Source: Aphelocoma coerulescens
Lineage: Eukaryota > Chordata > Aves > Passeriformes > Corvidae
Assembly: GCF_041296385.1 (NCBI RefSeq)
Contig: NC_091022.1
Location: 19,859,967-19,923,966, forward strand
Length of the DNA stretch: 64,000 nt
Direction: 5' to 3'
This document shows, in pieces, positions 38,857 through 50,645 of the stretch (positions within the stretch are counted from its first letter, which is position 1; the number at the start of each line of letters is the position of its first letter). Position numbers and translations under genes: made by a program. A model generated the notes under the pieces. It made no database searches. It saw only the letters and a list, made by a program, of their open reading frames with translations, and was not told where the DNA came from.

Positions 38857-41800
38857 CATAAAACTACCCAGGTTTAAGCTCTAACTATGCAGGTAATTTG
38901 TTGAAAAATTAACTCCCAATGAAGGGTATATGTGTGTGTGGGCATTAAAATGGGAATTGATTCCAGAGGCTTTTGTTCCAATACCTCCTCCACTTTTAAT
39001 TCCCCCAGGTTTTCTTAAGAATGTAGCATAATTGAGAACTATTTTCATGGAACAGTAATTGTAAATAAGTGGGATGTTGGAGATGAATTGTACGTCTAAA
39101 AATGATTTTATGTCTAAATCATTAAATATCATGCAGTGAACATAGCATCTTTTGCCCATTTAAATGCTTGACTGGCATAAATAAATATATATTAAAACGT
39201 CCTTCTAAGAACAAAATTTTTAGTTAACAAGCTTCTAGGAAAATCCACTTCATGAGGCCAAACCAAGGTACCAAAAAAAATATGCATTGTCTTTTTACTG
39301 ATAGAGATACTGTTAACACTCAGGAGAATTGCTTGTGAGCAGTTAACACCACCCTATCAAGATATAAACATGTTGCCAAAAATTCTCAAAATCTTCAATA
39401 ATGAGATTTCCTTGTGTTATTTCTTCATAATGTCACTGGTAACCATTCATTGGCCCTTATCGGACAATTCCCTTTTTCTATCATTCCATTTTTACCTGCC
39501 TAATCAGTTGAACAAAAGTACTTTATGTAAAATGATTCCTTTAGTTGCCTTAGCTACAAGTCCCTGCAGTATTGTATAATTGAAATCTACTCACGTAAGT
39601 TAGGAATAATTAGGCCCCAAAATTAAGCCAAACACAAAGTTAATTCAAATAGTCAGCTGCTGTCATTTAAATGGTTACAGGGTTTTATTGTAGCTTAACA
39701 TCCTTGAATGCTTCTAAATGCACCATTTTTTCCCCTCTGTTACAACCTGATCCCTTACTCCAGATGGAAACAGGATCAAGAGAATGAATTTTGATTATGT
39801 CATAATCATTCATACCTTGACCAAAGATTTTCTTTACTAGTTTTTCCCAGTTATTGTCACTAGGTTTTCCTATTTTATTTTTTAATCAGCCACATAAAAA
39901 AAGTAAATAAAAAGAATCAAAACAGATGAGGCTCTGAGGTAAATAAAGTCAGAATCACTGAGTCTGTCAAGTGACATTAACATGACGACAAATTTTTAAT
40001 AGCAAATATTCAGAAAGTCTCTCTTCATACTTCAAAAAACCTTTTGTAAAAAGAAGGCAACATAGGAATACAGTTAAAATGGATTCATGACAAATCTAAG
40101 ACCTAGAAAATAATGCATCAAAGAGATGAGATTAAATATCATAACAGGAATTGTTCTCAGGACTGAGTTAGGACTCTGTTGACTTATCAGTGTTGAAATT
40201 TGAAACAATTTGTATAGAAAAATAATTGTTATATTGTTACATATGAAACATAAGATAATTGCTACGTTGTTAGATTACTTTGTAACCAGTAAAGGAAAGA
40301 CTGCTGGTTAGATGTTATTTCTGACTGTTTTTCTGTAGGCACTCAGTTTACACTGCAGAACAAAATGCTGTATCATAAATCCTTCAAGACAGTTTACATA
40401 TGGATGACTTCCAGCCTTTTGTATTGTGAATTTTTTAAAATGTACTGATGCTTTTTATATATAGGAAGATATACATACATATATAGATCTTTAGACTAGC
40501 ATAGAGAAGATTACTGAGCACGATTTGAATTGAAGGCCTAAACCAAGCACTTTATGCATGATATAGTGTGCTGATAGATTTTTTTTTTTTCCAGCTGGTG
40601 CATTAATACACAAAGTGATGTTTTGTGGACCCTGTCCATCTTTATGGGTAATAATCCACATCACAAACCACCCGTTTGCCCTCTAGTACTTTCTATGCCT
40701 CACTCTTCACGCATGCCAGTTTCATCTGTTGCAAATTAAATGATGCAAAAGTATAAGCAACAAACTGTTCAGTTTTATTTACTAAAAGCATATTTATCTT
40801 AAGCCAATGAAAAGCATGATCAGTCCTCAGCCAGAAACCTAGACTCTTCCAATAGCCTTTCAATGGTCAATGTTACAGTTGCAGAATAAATAGACATTTA
40901 ATTCTTAAAGGAACACTTTGCAATTAGAGGCAATTCACAAGCCTAAACAAATAAGCTCAGTGGGAGAAATACTGTGGAAGGCAGATATAGTCACATGAAC
41001 AGGATCAGTGGCACACAGGAAAATCTGACTGAAGCTCATTCAAAGGATGGTTAAAACAGAAGGGATATGAAAGAGCACTGAAGCCTATAAAGGGGAAACA
41101 TTTCCCATTTCTTTTCCAACTAAAAGTGCAGCACACAGGCAAATCTGGATTCAGTGTCAACTTCCTCTCAGGTTTCCTAAATGAATTACCTAATTCAAAT
41201 TTAACAAGAAAATTGCTCCAACAGCACCTTGCATTAATTGTACTTTCTGCTGGAAGAGAACAAAACTACCTAACTCCTGAGAGAGACATCAAAATCCCTG
41301 ACAAGGGAGAACACAAAAGCCAGCTTTCCTTCCATCGTCAAGATCCCTCATAAAACTCGCTGAGCGCTGTATCCAACAACTGAAAGTTATGTGGTCCCCC
41401 TGGGTTTCTCACATGTATGGGTTGCTCAGGCAACAGATGAAAAAAATTCATTTTGCTTCCCAACTAGTCTCTCCCACACATCTTTTATACACCAGGAAAA
41501 CATCAGGGATTATCATACTAGTATAAATTGAGAAAACAAAAAGAATGAAACTTTCCCAATCACCTGGACTGGTCCAAGCTCAGAAGGAACAACCAGGGAA
41601 TATCCCCTACCACTACCAACACTCTCATGTACACTTACATGGGTTGCCTTAAAGTCACTGGGACATGTATGAATTGTCTCCCTGACTGAAAGGAGCCAAA
41701 AGCAGAGCTAACATTCATACAGCTCCAGTTCTTTATACTTCAAATGAAAGCAAGGAGGTAGAGCTTTTAGAAACAGACAGAGCTTTAGCACAATTGGGTT

Positions 41801-42789
41801 TTGAGAGCCAATGGAGTAGTTTGAGACTTCCTGGAACAGCAGAAATGTGGAACGCCTTGCGCAAAAGGATTTTTTTCAGCTCCTACTGTCAGAAAGAACT
41901 GCATATTCAATTTATCATACTGTGTCTCTGGATTTCAGGTATGGCTCATCTACAGAGGCATACATACAAAATATATCCTGTGTTAAAAATGTAAAAAGTT
42001 TAGTATTCCTCAAAAAAATGAATTATGATTAGAAAAGTGTCCAGCATTCAGGAGTCTCATTTGAAATATCTACCCAAACATAATAAACAAAAAAAACAAA
42101 ATCACAAGGAGCAACTATAAATATTCTTCTACAAAAAACAACACTGATGAGTAAAAATAACACCAGTTAACCACTGCAAAAGGCCAGACAATTTTTAAGT
42201 GTGTCTTCACCATTGTTAGGATCTCCCATACTATGAAGTGCCTTTGTAATGGGAGTATGGGTGGACAAGCCAAGAACTTCTCTCTGTGAATGGTTTTATC
42301 TCCTCTTCTTCATGTAACACAATCTGGAACACTATCACAAACATGGAAGCAGGCACATACATGAAACATATTTTAGAGCAATTCGTGTAAGTCCTTTTTC
42401 TGCCTTCATCCTACATATGCTTCCTGCTATCAAGACATCCATCCATGCAATATACAATTAGCACAGACTATTACTTTCTGTGCCATTTACTCACAGAGGT
42501 AGACCATGAGCATCCATGGATCTACTTGCAAGTATAAAACCCATTATGTGCTTGTAGAACTTGGCAACAAATATTAAATCTAAAATCATTATACTTTATG
42601 ATAATTTTTATAATCTGATCATAAGGAGACTAAATGTAATAAGAAAGCCAGTGCTGAGGCACTCATTGATATCAGATGCTTCAGGCAATTATACTTCCAT
42701 TTTACACTATGACCTGAAAGTACAATATAAAACAATGTTAAAACTATATAAAAATCCTTGTTACTAAGATGAGCAGCATTCTTCACTTG

Positions 42790-42805
42790 AAAAAAAAAAA
42801 AAAAA
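42790..42805. repeat. A16 tract
   Basis: Sixteen A on the plus strand; simple homopolymer. Confidence 0.9.
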
Positions 42806-45204
42806 TGACAAATAATTAAAGATTTTTAAAATACAACTCTTAATAAAACTAAATCATATATTGTCCCATATTCAGTAACAGAATACTAATAAAGCCTATT
42901 TGCTTTGTAAAAGACGTGTCCAAATTCTGGTACTGTGTTCCTGCAAAGGTCCCTTATAATAATAAACTAATCTAAAATATTCCCAGATTTATATTTAACA
43001 AAAAAAATAAAAAGCCCCTTAGGCAATGATGTCAGTGCAGGTCAGCTGAAGGTTAAGTCAATCCCCCTCTCATTGCAGTGGTCATCAGCACAGCTCACCT
43101 CGCCCACTGAGACCCACCACGGTTACAGAAACTAAAGTAAACCCCAGTAGAATCTTAGAGGGCTCTAAAAATACAGCATCTGCCCTTAGCACAACACACT
43201 GAACTTCTAACAGTTTACACATTACAGGGGTTTTTTCTTCTTCTGAATACAGAGCCCAACAACATGCAAAATCTCCCCTCATAAAGGAGAATGTTTTTCA
43301 GTAACTGAGAAGACAGCACATCAAAATAGTAATATTATTACTCATCTCATAGTAATTATGCATTTATACTCTTTTCTTTGCTTAAATTGTAAGACTCCTA
43401 CATTAACACTTCCTAGCAAATTTTCATTTAAATGTAAGTACAGTATTTAAAATGGTTCTTCATGCATCCTTCTGCATGGTTCTTCTACATTTTAAAATAG
43501 TGGTGGTTTTGCTTTGGTTTCAAAAATGTAGTATTACAGCATGGAATCCTGCAGACCTCACTGCTCTGGGAATATATAAAAGGTTATTTCACTGCCAGCA
43601 TGTTAAAGCATCTCTGGATTTTCCAGGCAGTCTGTCAGTCTCTATTTTCTGGAAATGCAGTTGAAAAGCTTAACAGACATTCTTCTTTAAGAAGAAGTTT
43701 GGTCTTGCAGTTTAGATCAATTCTCTTTTTAGAAGATATGTTGGGCCTCCCTCAGAAAAGAAGAGAGAGATGTGCCAGATAAGTATGCACCAGAAAATCC
43801 CACTGAAAAATGGCATGATCTTTCAGGACAGAAAACAGGACCCAGTGCAGCAGGTGCTTTCTTCAAAAAAATTCTGCATAATCTGCATTAACCAAGTAGG
43901 AAAACAAAAATTTGCTAAAGAATCCTAAACCATATCAGGTATACATGATATAAATAAAGATAGTATTAGGCTTATCTGACTGATGCTCTAAAGGGCAGGC
44001 AATACCTGTGTGGCCTTAGCACGCTGGGCATGCTTACAGATGCTTTGCAACCTCTGTAAACCAAGTAGTTCCTGCTAACTGGGTGCCTGACAGAGTTCTC
44101 ACTGTGATAAATTCCCTGGCTAGAAACTAAATTAGTGCTCCTATTTGCTCTGGTGTGACTCCATAGTGGATTTCACTCCTTGCAGAACCTTAATCCACTA
44201 ATTAACAGAAGTTGATTTCTACTCAAGTTCATGGTACAGGATTTTTATGATTTTTATCCTGGGCAAAATCCTACTAATACTCCCTAGTAAATGTGTAGGA
44301 AAGCTGACGTGCTTTTATAGTTTGCTCAGTACCTGTGCCATGTGCCTTAGACACTCCATGTCCGAGTGGCCTGGCCTGACAGGAAGGTGAAGAGCTGAAG
44401 TAATACACTAAAATAGAAAATATCTTTGTAGTGGCCCAGAGTACGTTATCTGAATTTAGTATGTCTTTTCTTTACTAAATGCACTAACATTGAATATGCA
44501 CTTAAAACAGCTTCCAATTCAGCACTCAGCTCTTTGGCTGGCATAACTGGAATTTACAGGAAGATATACTTTTCAGTGTAATGCTCATTAAAACAAACAT
44601 CCAGAAGCAAAGACAAGCTGGATTTCTTTAAATAACATTAATTCAATTTAGGAAAACAGAATTAAATAGATAATGAAAGCATGATGCTTCTTCCTTTGGA
44701 CAAAGCATAGATAATAATTCATAATAAAATGAATTTAAATTGTATTAAACCTTGATTAAAATAGAATGCTAGCAAAGAAAATTATTTCAGCACTTCCCAA
44801 GCACTTGTGCTTTTCAAGCAGCAGAAGAGAATAAAAACAAACGGCATCAGAAGCTAGTCAAAAAGGTGAACTTTGTAAGCAAGATAAAGCTTAAAATACT
44901 GAAACCTGCACAGTCCAAAAGCAAATCTTCACCATAATGTTAAGCTCTGACATCTTTTTTTCATTTGCATATTAGTGTATCTGTCTTAACTTGCTTGAAG
45001 AGAAACCAATAATACGTATAATAAGCTTTCTACTCTGCTTTGCTATGGAAACAAGACGTGTGATCTCACTCTCTGGCTTTCTGTATTTTCTCAGATAATT
45101 TTTAACTTGTTAGATGATTTCACCCTTAGGAAGGGGGAAAAAAATGAGGGAAAAAAATAGGTGGTTTCAAAAGTAATTAATTTCCTAGAGTTTGTAGGAA
45201 ACAG

Positions 45205-45390
45205 GTAAGTAAAGGTGCAGGACTCAGCTGCACGGGGCAGAGCAGGAAGCCCCTCCTGCAGACCAGAGCCATGACAGCGTGGGACAGACACAGGCTCTGG
45301 CACAGCACAGAGGGAGCTCTGCTCTGCCCTGGGTCCCCAGGCCACGCCTCACATGGCCACCTGCCCACGTCCAGCCAAACTGCTTCCCAA
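45205..45390. other. GC-rich patch
   Basis: About 185 GC-rich bases with few CpGs, 3.2 kb downstream of the signal-peptide exon on the gene strand. Overlapping frames of 63-84 codons on the minus strand show no domain and read as chance. Confidence 0.3.
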
Positions 45391-48300
45391 GGATCATCCT
45401 TTCAGTCTGCCTTTTGCAATAGAACCGTAGTTTGAAAGACATGCCTGTATAAAACATGCTAGAAAAAGGGACAGGAAACTTTCAGAAAAGAGATTAATAT
45501 TCCAGCTCGTGACTTGAGCTTTTCTAGCCTCTTGTCTCTTCCTCATTTAGGGCCGCAGTGCTTGCTGTTGATGGCAGTAACAACAAACACAACAACATTG
45601 ACCTGTTGTTGATCAGGTGCACCAGCAGTGTGTAATAACTCAGTGTGGTTTTCCCGCCCAGCTGTCAGCACTTGCCTGTTCCAGGTGAATTTTACCTGCA
45701 GGAATGGACTGTTTCAAGAGCAATCCCATCTGGACTGCATAGCCAGGAAAAACAAAAAGGAAAACCAAGACCTTCTTATCTGAAGATATGATTCCTGTTT
45801 GGATAGGCAACACTAAAAGAAAATTACAGCCTTCGTATAACTGTGCCTGCTTGCTAATTCCCTGGTGAGTTAAAGTTAAGGCTGTGAGAGTAATGAAGCC
45901 TTTTCTTGATTGGAAAATGTTTCATTATGTGAACAAATGAATCACTTGTCCATACCCAGGATCCTTTCCCCCCCCTTTGTCTCCATTAAACTGTACAAAA
46001 CATTAAAATGTAACAGCAGGGAATTCAGCCAGGTTTTATCTCCCCCAGTAACTGTAACAACCTTCATGTATACATCAGATTTCTATAAAAAAACCTACGT
46101 TCCAAGCAAGAGAATTAAAGATTTTCTTATTTCTAGAAAAAGTTAGATGCTCTTATTTTAACCTTTGTTCATGTTCGTACTTCCAGGCATGAAGTGCTAC
46201 TAAAGCATGTTATACTTGGCATCTCTTATTACTGAAGCAGAAGGCAATGTAATCTTGTGAGAAAGTGTAATAATGCAGTATTCATTTTTCTTCTGTGGCT
46301 GGAAGCCAACTCTATATTAATATTCATTTCCAGTATACAGAGCCCCAGTATTTCATTTATTTTAAGAATTTACAATTAATTTGGTATTATTCTGTTATCT
46401 GCTCCCAATTTCCTTCCCTGTTTCTTGTAGCTGAAAAAGAAGCCCTTGTATAGACTTTAAAAACGTAAATTCACAACTGAAGCATCAAAAGATTGCTACT
46501 GGCTACTAAAAGCAAGAAAAACAGGGACAGTACAAAATGAACTTGAAATATTGCAGATGACAATGACAATTAACTCTCTGCAAATGGCAAAAATTCCATC
46601 TGCAGAAGTTCCCAGTTGACTTTTTCCTTTCCAAACTCAGCAGATAAAACACTCTTTACAGCCTGCTGTTTGCAACCGTAATGGAACCACAGAAAGTTCA
46701 CCTGTTTTCCTTTCTGCTTTCAAATGTTTTCAACCACCACAAAGAATTAAACTGCAAAGTACCAGAATGCATGTAAAATGCATTAGGTAGAGGGATTTGA
46801 AGCAATTGCAATAATAAAAAAAAAAAATAGTATTTTAAAACTTCAGAAAGAAATGCATAGATAGATGTCTCCACTTCCTACACCTTAGGTTTCACCTAGC
46901 GCAACCACTTTTGCAATGGAAGTGCATTTATAATTAGCACCAGTTATTACCAAACCAGCCAGTCATAAATCTTGTAACTCCAATCTCCTAATCCTCGTTT
47001 ACCTTTCTTACCTCAGAAAGAGGCTGAAAAGGATTTTACCTTCCAGCTGTTTGTACTTACTTTCTTATAGCAGTAAGATTATAGCCAAGTCCACAGCCTG
47101 GACAGACACTGAGAGAGAAGCAAGTACAGCAGCTCCCAGATCAGGAGTCCCACCAAGGATGAAACCATCCGAGATGTGCACAGGGAAACGCCAGTTTCCT
47201 ACTATATCCTGGCAATATTTAAGGAGGAGAGGGATGGGAAACTGACTGTGAAAGCTATTTAACTGAAATGAGACTTCCCCAAGTCCATGAAGACTCTGAG
47301 GACACACTCCCTGAGAGATGTGTATGTTCACACATGCAGATGAACAACCTATTCCAGCAAAGCTCGTCTGTCGGCACAACGCACAACCCGAGCTCTGCAA
47401 GCCTAGAAAGAAAGCTTAGGAAATTACACAGTGAGCGTGCAAAGCTGCATAAAACATTTGATCTTTTAATCTCGGGTTTTGTCATTTTTAGGGACTTTTC
47501 ATTTATATAATAGTTCCTTTTTACTTATACAGATTTAGGAAAAAAAGAGAGGGGCAGGCAGGGTAGCTTTCCTGAAGTATTTCTGAAAATCTAGCCTTAA
47601 AATTCAAAGAATTTTGACAGAGTAAGCTGTGTATCTGCTTTAAAAGCTGGTGACATCATGACAAAGATGCAGCAAGGAAGTCTACATATTATATATCAAC
47701 TACTGAATAATGTGAGATGGCATGGAGATGCTATTTTATTATTAAACCAATCTTTTCACCTGCAATCTAGTCAATCAAAATGCTTACACCCAAAAATAGC
47801 CTCAAGTTCTTGATGAATATTTGTAATTCAGAATTAATAAATAATGTTTTTCTGTTCATTCATTTGTGTTCCTCTGTTTATTAAAAGGGCTACAAGAACA
47901 GCTGTGGAGACAGACTAACTGGATGAAGTATAGTTTATGAAGAAAAACAGATAAAGAATAGATAATGCAACTTCTTTAAAAAAATCTTTTTCCTTCCTCA
48001 TCTCTTAAATTTAACAGCTATTTTAAACACATTTGATAGCAGTGAAGTATTTTTTTCCTTTTTCTAAGAAAAGCAAAAATATTTTCAAGTAGATGCTATT
48101 TCTGTATGAACTTTGAGTGTTATTTCCTGAAATTCAACTTGCATAGCACTAATCTTAATGAAGTGTTTGCCATTTCATTTTCAGTGAGCCAAATTAAAAA
48201 AGTAAAATGGGTATTTCATTTAGTTGTTTTATATCACATCTAACATATGCATACATTCCTTTTAAATGGTTGTGCAATGAGAATAGATAAGGAAGGATAA

Positions 48301-48580
48301 GAAGGAAGAATCCAAAAATAAGGCACCAACCAATCAAGGCTATTAATATTTCACTTGCCTGAACGCTGTGTTTCAATTTCAACCTATCACACTACCAAAC
48401 CCAAAAAATCTATTTTATTTTTTTGTCATTAAAAAGGGACAAGCTGAGTCTTATATATGAAACCTAGAATATGCTACAGATACATTTAGTTTTACATCCT
48501 CAAACTTCAAGTTACCTAACAGAAATTAATTGTACAGTCCATTTAACTCATCTGCAAACTCAAGTAAAAAATAAACTAAA

Positions 48581-48588
48581 GCTTACCT
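48581..48588 (-). other. ADGRL2: Splice donor of the ADGRL2 signal-peptide exon
   Basis: The minus strand reads GAAG followed by GTAAGC, a near-consensus U1 donor. It interrupts a glycine codon after its first base, so the next exon must enter in phase 1. Confidence 0.85.
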
Positions 48589-48659
48589 TCAGTACACTGC
48601 AGGACGCTGATAATGAGCAGAAACCAAAAACTTTGCATTCTGCAGCCAGAAGACACCAT
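48587..48659 (-). CDS. ADGRL2: First coding exon of latrophilin-2 (adhesion GPCR L2), signal peptide
   Basis: Read on the minus strand, the ATG at 48659 opens 24 codons plus one base. The peptide begins MVSSGCRM, continues QSFWFLLIISVL as a hydrophobic core, and ends QCTEG, with the glycine codon split by the intron (phase 1). Mammalian latrophilin-2 as I remember it begins MVSSGCRMRSLWF and its signal peptide ends TEG, so roughly 17 of 25 residues agree, including the first eight. Latrophilins are synaptic adhesion GPCRs that bind teneurins and FLRT proteins; this exon only targets the protein to the secretory pathway. The ATG has A at -3 and G at +4, a strong context. A second in-frame ATG (codon 8) would still leave a usable signal peptide. 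The exon ends at a GTAAGC donor. The rest of the receptor lies outside the window. What else: any other secreted protein, but the MVSSGCRM match makes this unlikely. Confidence 0.87.
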
Positions 48660-48683
48660 TATTGATCCCTGTAAGAATTTTCT
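48660..48683 (-). other. ADGRL2: Splice acceptor and last nine bases of the ADGRL2 5' UTR
   Basis: On the minus strand the sequence reads TTCTTACAG and then GGATCAATA before the ATG. The AG at 48670-48669 gives an exon that starts at 48668. The pyrimidine tract is short and interrupted by purines, so it is a moderate acceptor. No in-frame stop separates the acceptor from the ATG, so translation of a longer upstream leader in this frame cannot be excluded from these bases alone. The exon would be 82 bp in all (48587-48668). Confidence 0.7.
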
Positions 48684-50554
48684 TTGTATTCCTTAATGAA
48701 TCCAGTTATAAAAGCCCAGGATCATCGAAACCAGTGGTCTGCATTATTCATCTTCATAGCTGGAGTAACAGAGAATTTGGAAGAAAAAGAGAAAAAAATC
48801 CATCAGTACCTGAACACCAATAATTTAGAATACCAAATTTTACTTCACACAGGGACGGAAGGTTTTAGTAAAAACTGACAGTACACCTGCATTGTAGCTG
48901 GGAATTTGGCAGGTTTCTGGGATGGAATCTCTCAAGGTCAATGATCGCTAAAGACGATGCCAAATAATGGTATGTGTTAAGGTTGAAAGTATGAGTGTTA
49001 TTGATGTATTTGCACGAAGATGCAGGAAAAAAAAACAACTTGAGAACATTTTTACTGAATATAAGAAATTGGACCTGTAGATGAGTAGGCTATGCTTTTC
49101 TAACTCCACAAATCTGACACAACCTGCGTTTCTCTACCTTGAAGAACCATAGTAAAATTAACCTAGGGCACTGCCATATTTCTTGGGGATTTGAAACATG
49201 GAGTGGCTGAGAACAACACAGCAACTCCTCTCAGCAGGAAGGCTGAGCAGGTCTGCTCCCTGCCATGGTTCTGGCGTTGCCTTCCTGCTACACAAAGATT
49301 GCTCTTCTTGGATGAGAGAGGCAGTAACAGCTGCTTTGCTGAAAAAATACCCTATTTGGTGAGGCAGGCTCTTCATATGACTGCACAGTTAGCTGTATTT
49401 CTACACAATAAACATCTTCAGAGAAAAGGGAATAAACAATGGATGAGACCTTCGCCTGTCTTTAGACTCGGACAAGATTTGTCTCCTACTGAGAAATACA
49501 AACTGAACTGCTCCTGTAAACGACATACCAAAGGAAGAATTCTTAAAACTATCATTTGCATTTGAAAAATATAATTACAGTGATAGAGTGCAGTTGCTGT
49601 GCTAGAAGATTTGACAGCAGAGTGCTCCCTTTTGCTAATGACTCTACTCTCTCACCAGCCAGCTGAGTAACTACACACATCCTCTTCCATATCTCACTGT
49701 GTGAAGCTAGGTCATGCTTCAGCCCTGACTATTACAGAGTTTGGGAAGCTAGAGAAAAATTAACATCCATAAAAGAACAAATTATTTTTAAGTGGAAAAC
49801 TGGCTCTACATTTTACAGATATGTGAAACAACTCTGGAGAACACTGAACACTGCAGCAATCATAGATGCAAAGGGCTGAGCCTGGTGTCACATTGGCTTG
49901 GTCTTTCCAAGACGAACAGGACTGAGTGGATGTATTGCTGACATATCTGAAATTAAAGTTACTTTAAAACCATGTAACAATGATGACTTAAAAATTTAAG
50001 TGGCAGGATCCAAGGGCCACTTATGATTCTTATGAGTACTAGAGCATGTTAAGGGCTTTAAAAATACATTTACCCTTTTGGCAAGGAGAAGTGGAAAGGA
50101 TGAAGAGCACAAAATGCCAGGTACAGAAATTCTACAAAATGTTGATCATTTTCAGAAGTAGAAAGTGTATATTAGTCAATGCTAATCAATGATAAATTTG
50201 TTCCCTGAGCACACTAACAGCAACAAGACTGACACTCAGTTTTTTCCTCAAGGAGAGAAAGATGGGAATTAACAGAAAACATTATGGAACAATTTCTCCG
50301 GCTCTCAAGGAAGGCAGTGTATCTGTGGAGATTATTACATAGCCAAGCAGGTTTCTTTACTTGACTCCTCTTTAAGAGAACTGGGGCATCCCTCTCACAA
50401 CACAAGTGTGCTTGTGATTCCTCACACAGGGAAATGAAAGAAAACGATATCTGAGACCATATGATTTTATGTTTATTGATACATAAAAATGAGCCCTTTT
50501 TCCAATTTCCAACTACAGACAGTGCTCTTCAGTCACAGGCACTTTTTTCCCCGC

Positions 50555-50645
50555 ACATATTTCAGCGAGGAGCAGGCAACAGCGAACCGAGCGCAGGACG
50601 GCTAAAGCTTGGCTCTCCCTGGCACACGCCCTTGTGCCCTGAGGT
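50555..50645. other. Small CpG-containing patch
   Basis: About seven CpGs in 90 bases (AGCGAGGAGC, GCGAACCGAGCGCAGGACGG) inside the proposed UTR intron. It could be a small regulatory element or leader exon; unproven. Confidence 0.25.

Larger units (their letters stand above)
1..48586 (-). other. ADGRL2: Long first coding intron of ADGRL2 (3' end outside the window)
   Basis: About 48.6 kb follow the signal-peptide donor on the minus strand. I looked for the next coding exon, which should encode the start of the rhamnose-binding lectin domain, and saw no frame resembling it, so the intron appears to run past position 1. The sequence is AT-rich, with stops in every frame and many poly(A)/poly(T) tracts. 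Reading frames of 60-173 codons occur, but none has recognisable domain content, and their number fits chance in AT-rich DNA. Sub-features are listed separately. A very long intron after the signal-peptide exon is typical of latrophilin genes. That this whole stretch belongs to the gene is inference. Confidence 0.7.

Noticed and set aside
43085..43282. Minus-strand frame ending at a GAG/GTGAGC donor near 43099
   Set aside because: The donor is good, but the likely upstream acceptor gives an exon with stops and the peptide is not recognisable.
1..48580. Next ADGRL2 coding exon (start of the lectin domain)
   Set aside because: I searched the minus strand for a frame resembling the lectin domain and found none, so it is taken to lie beyond position 1.
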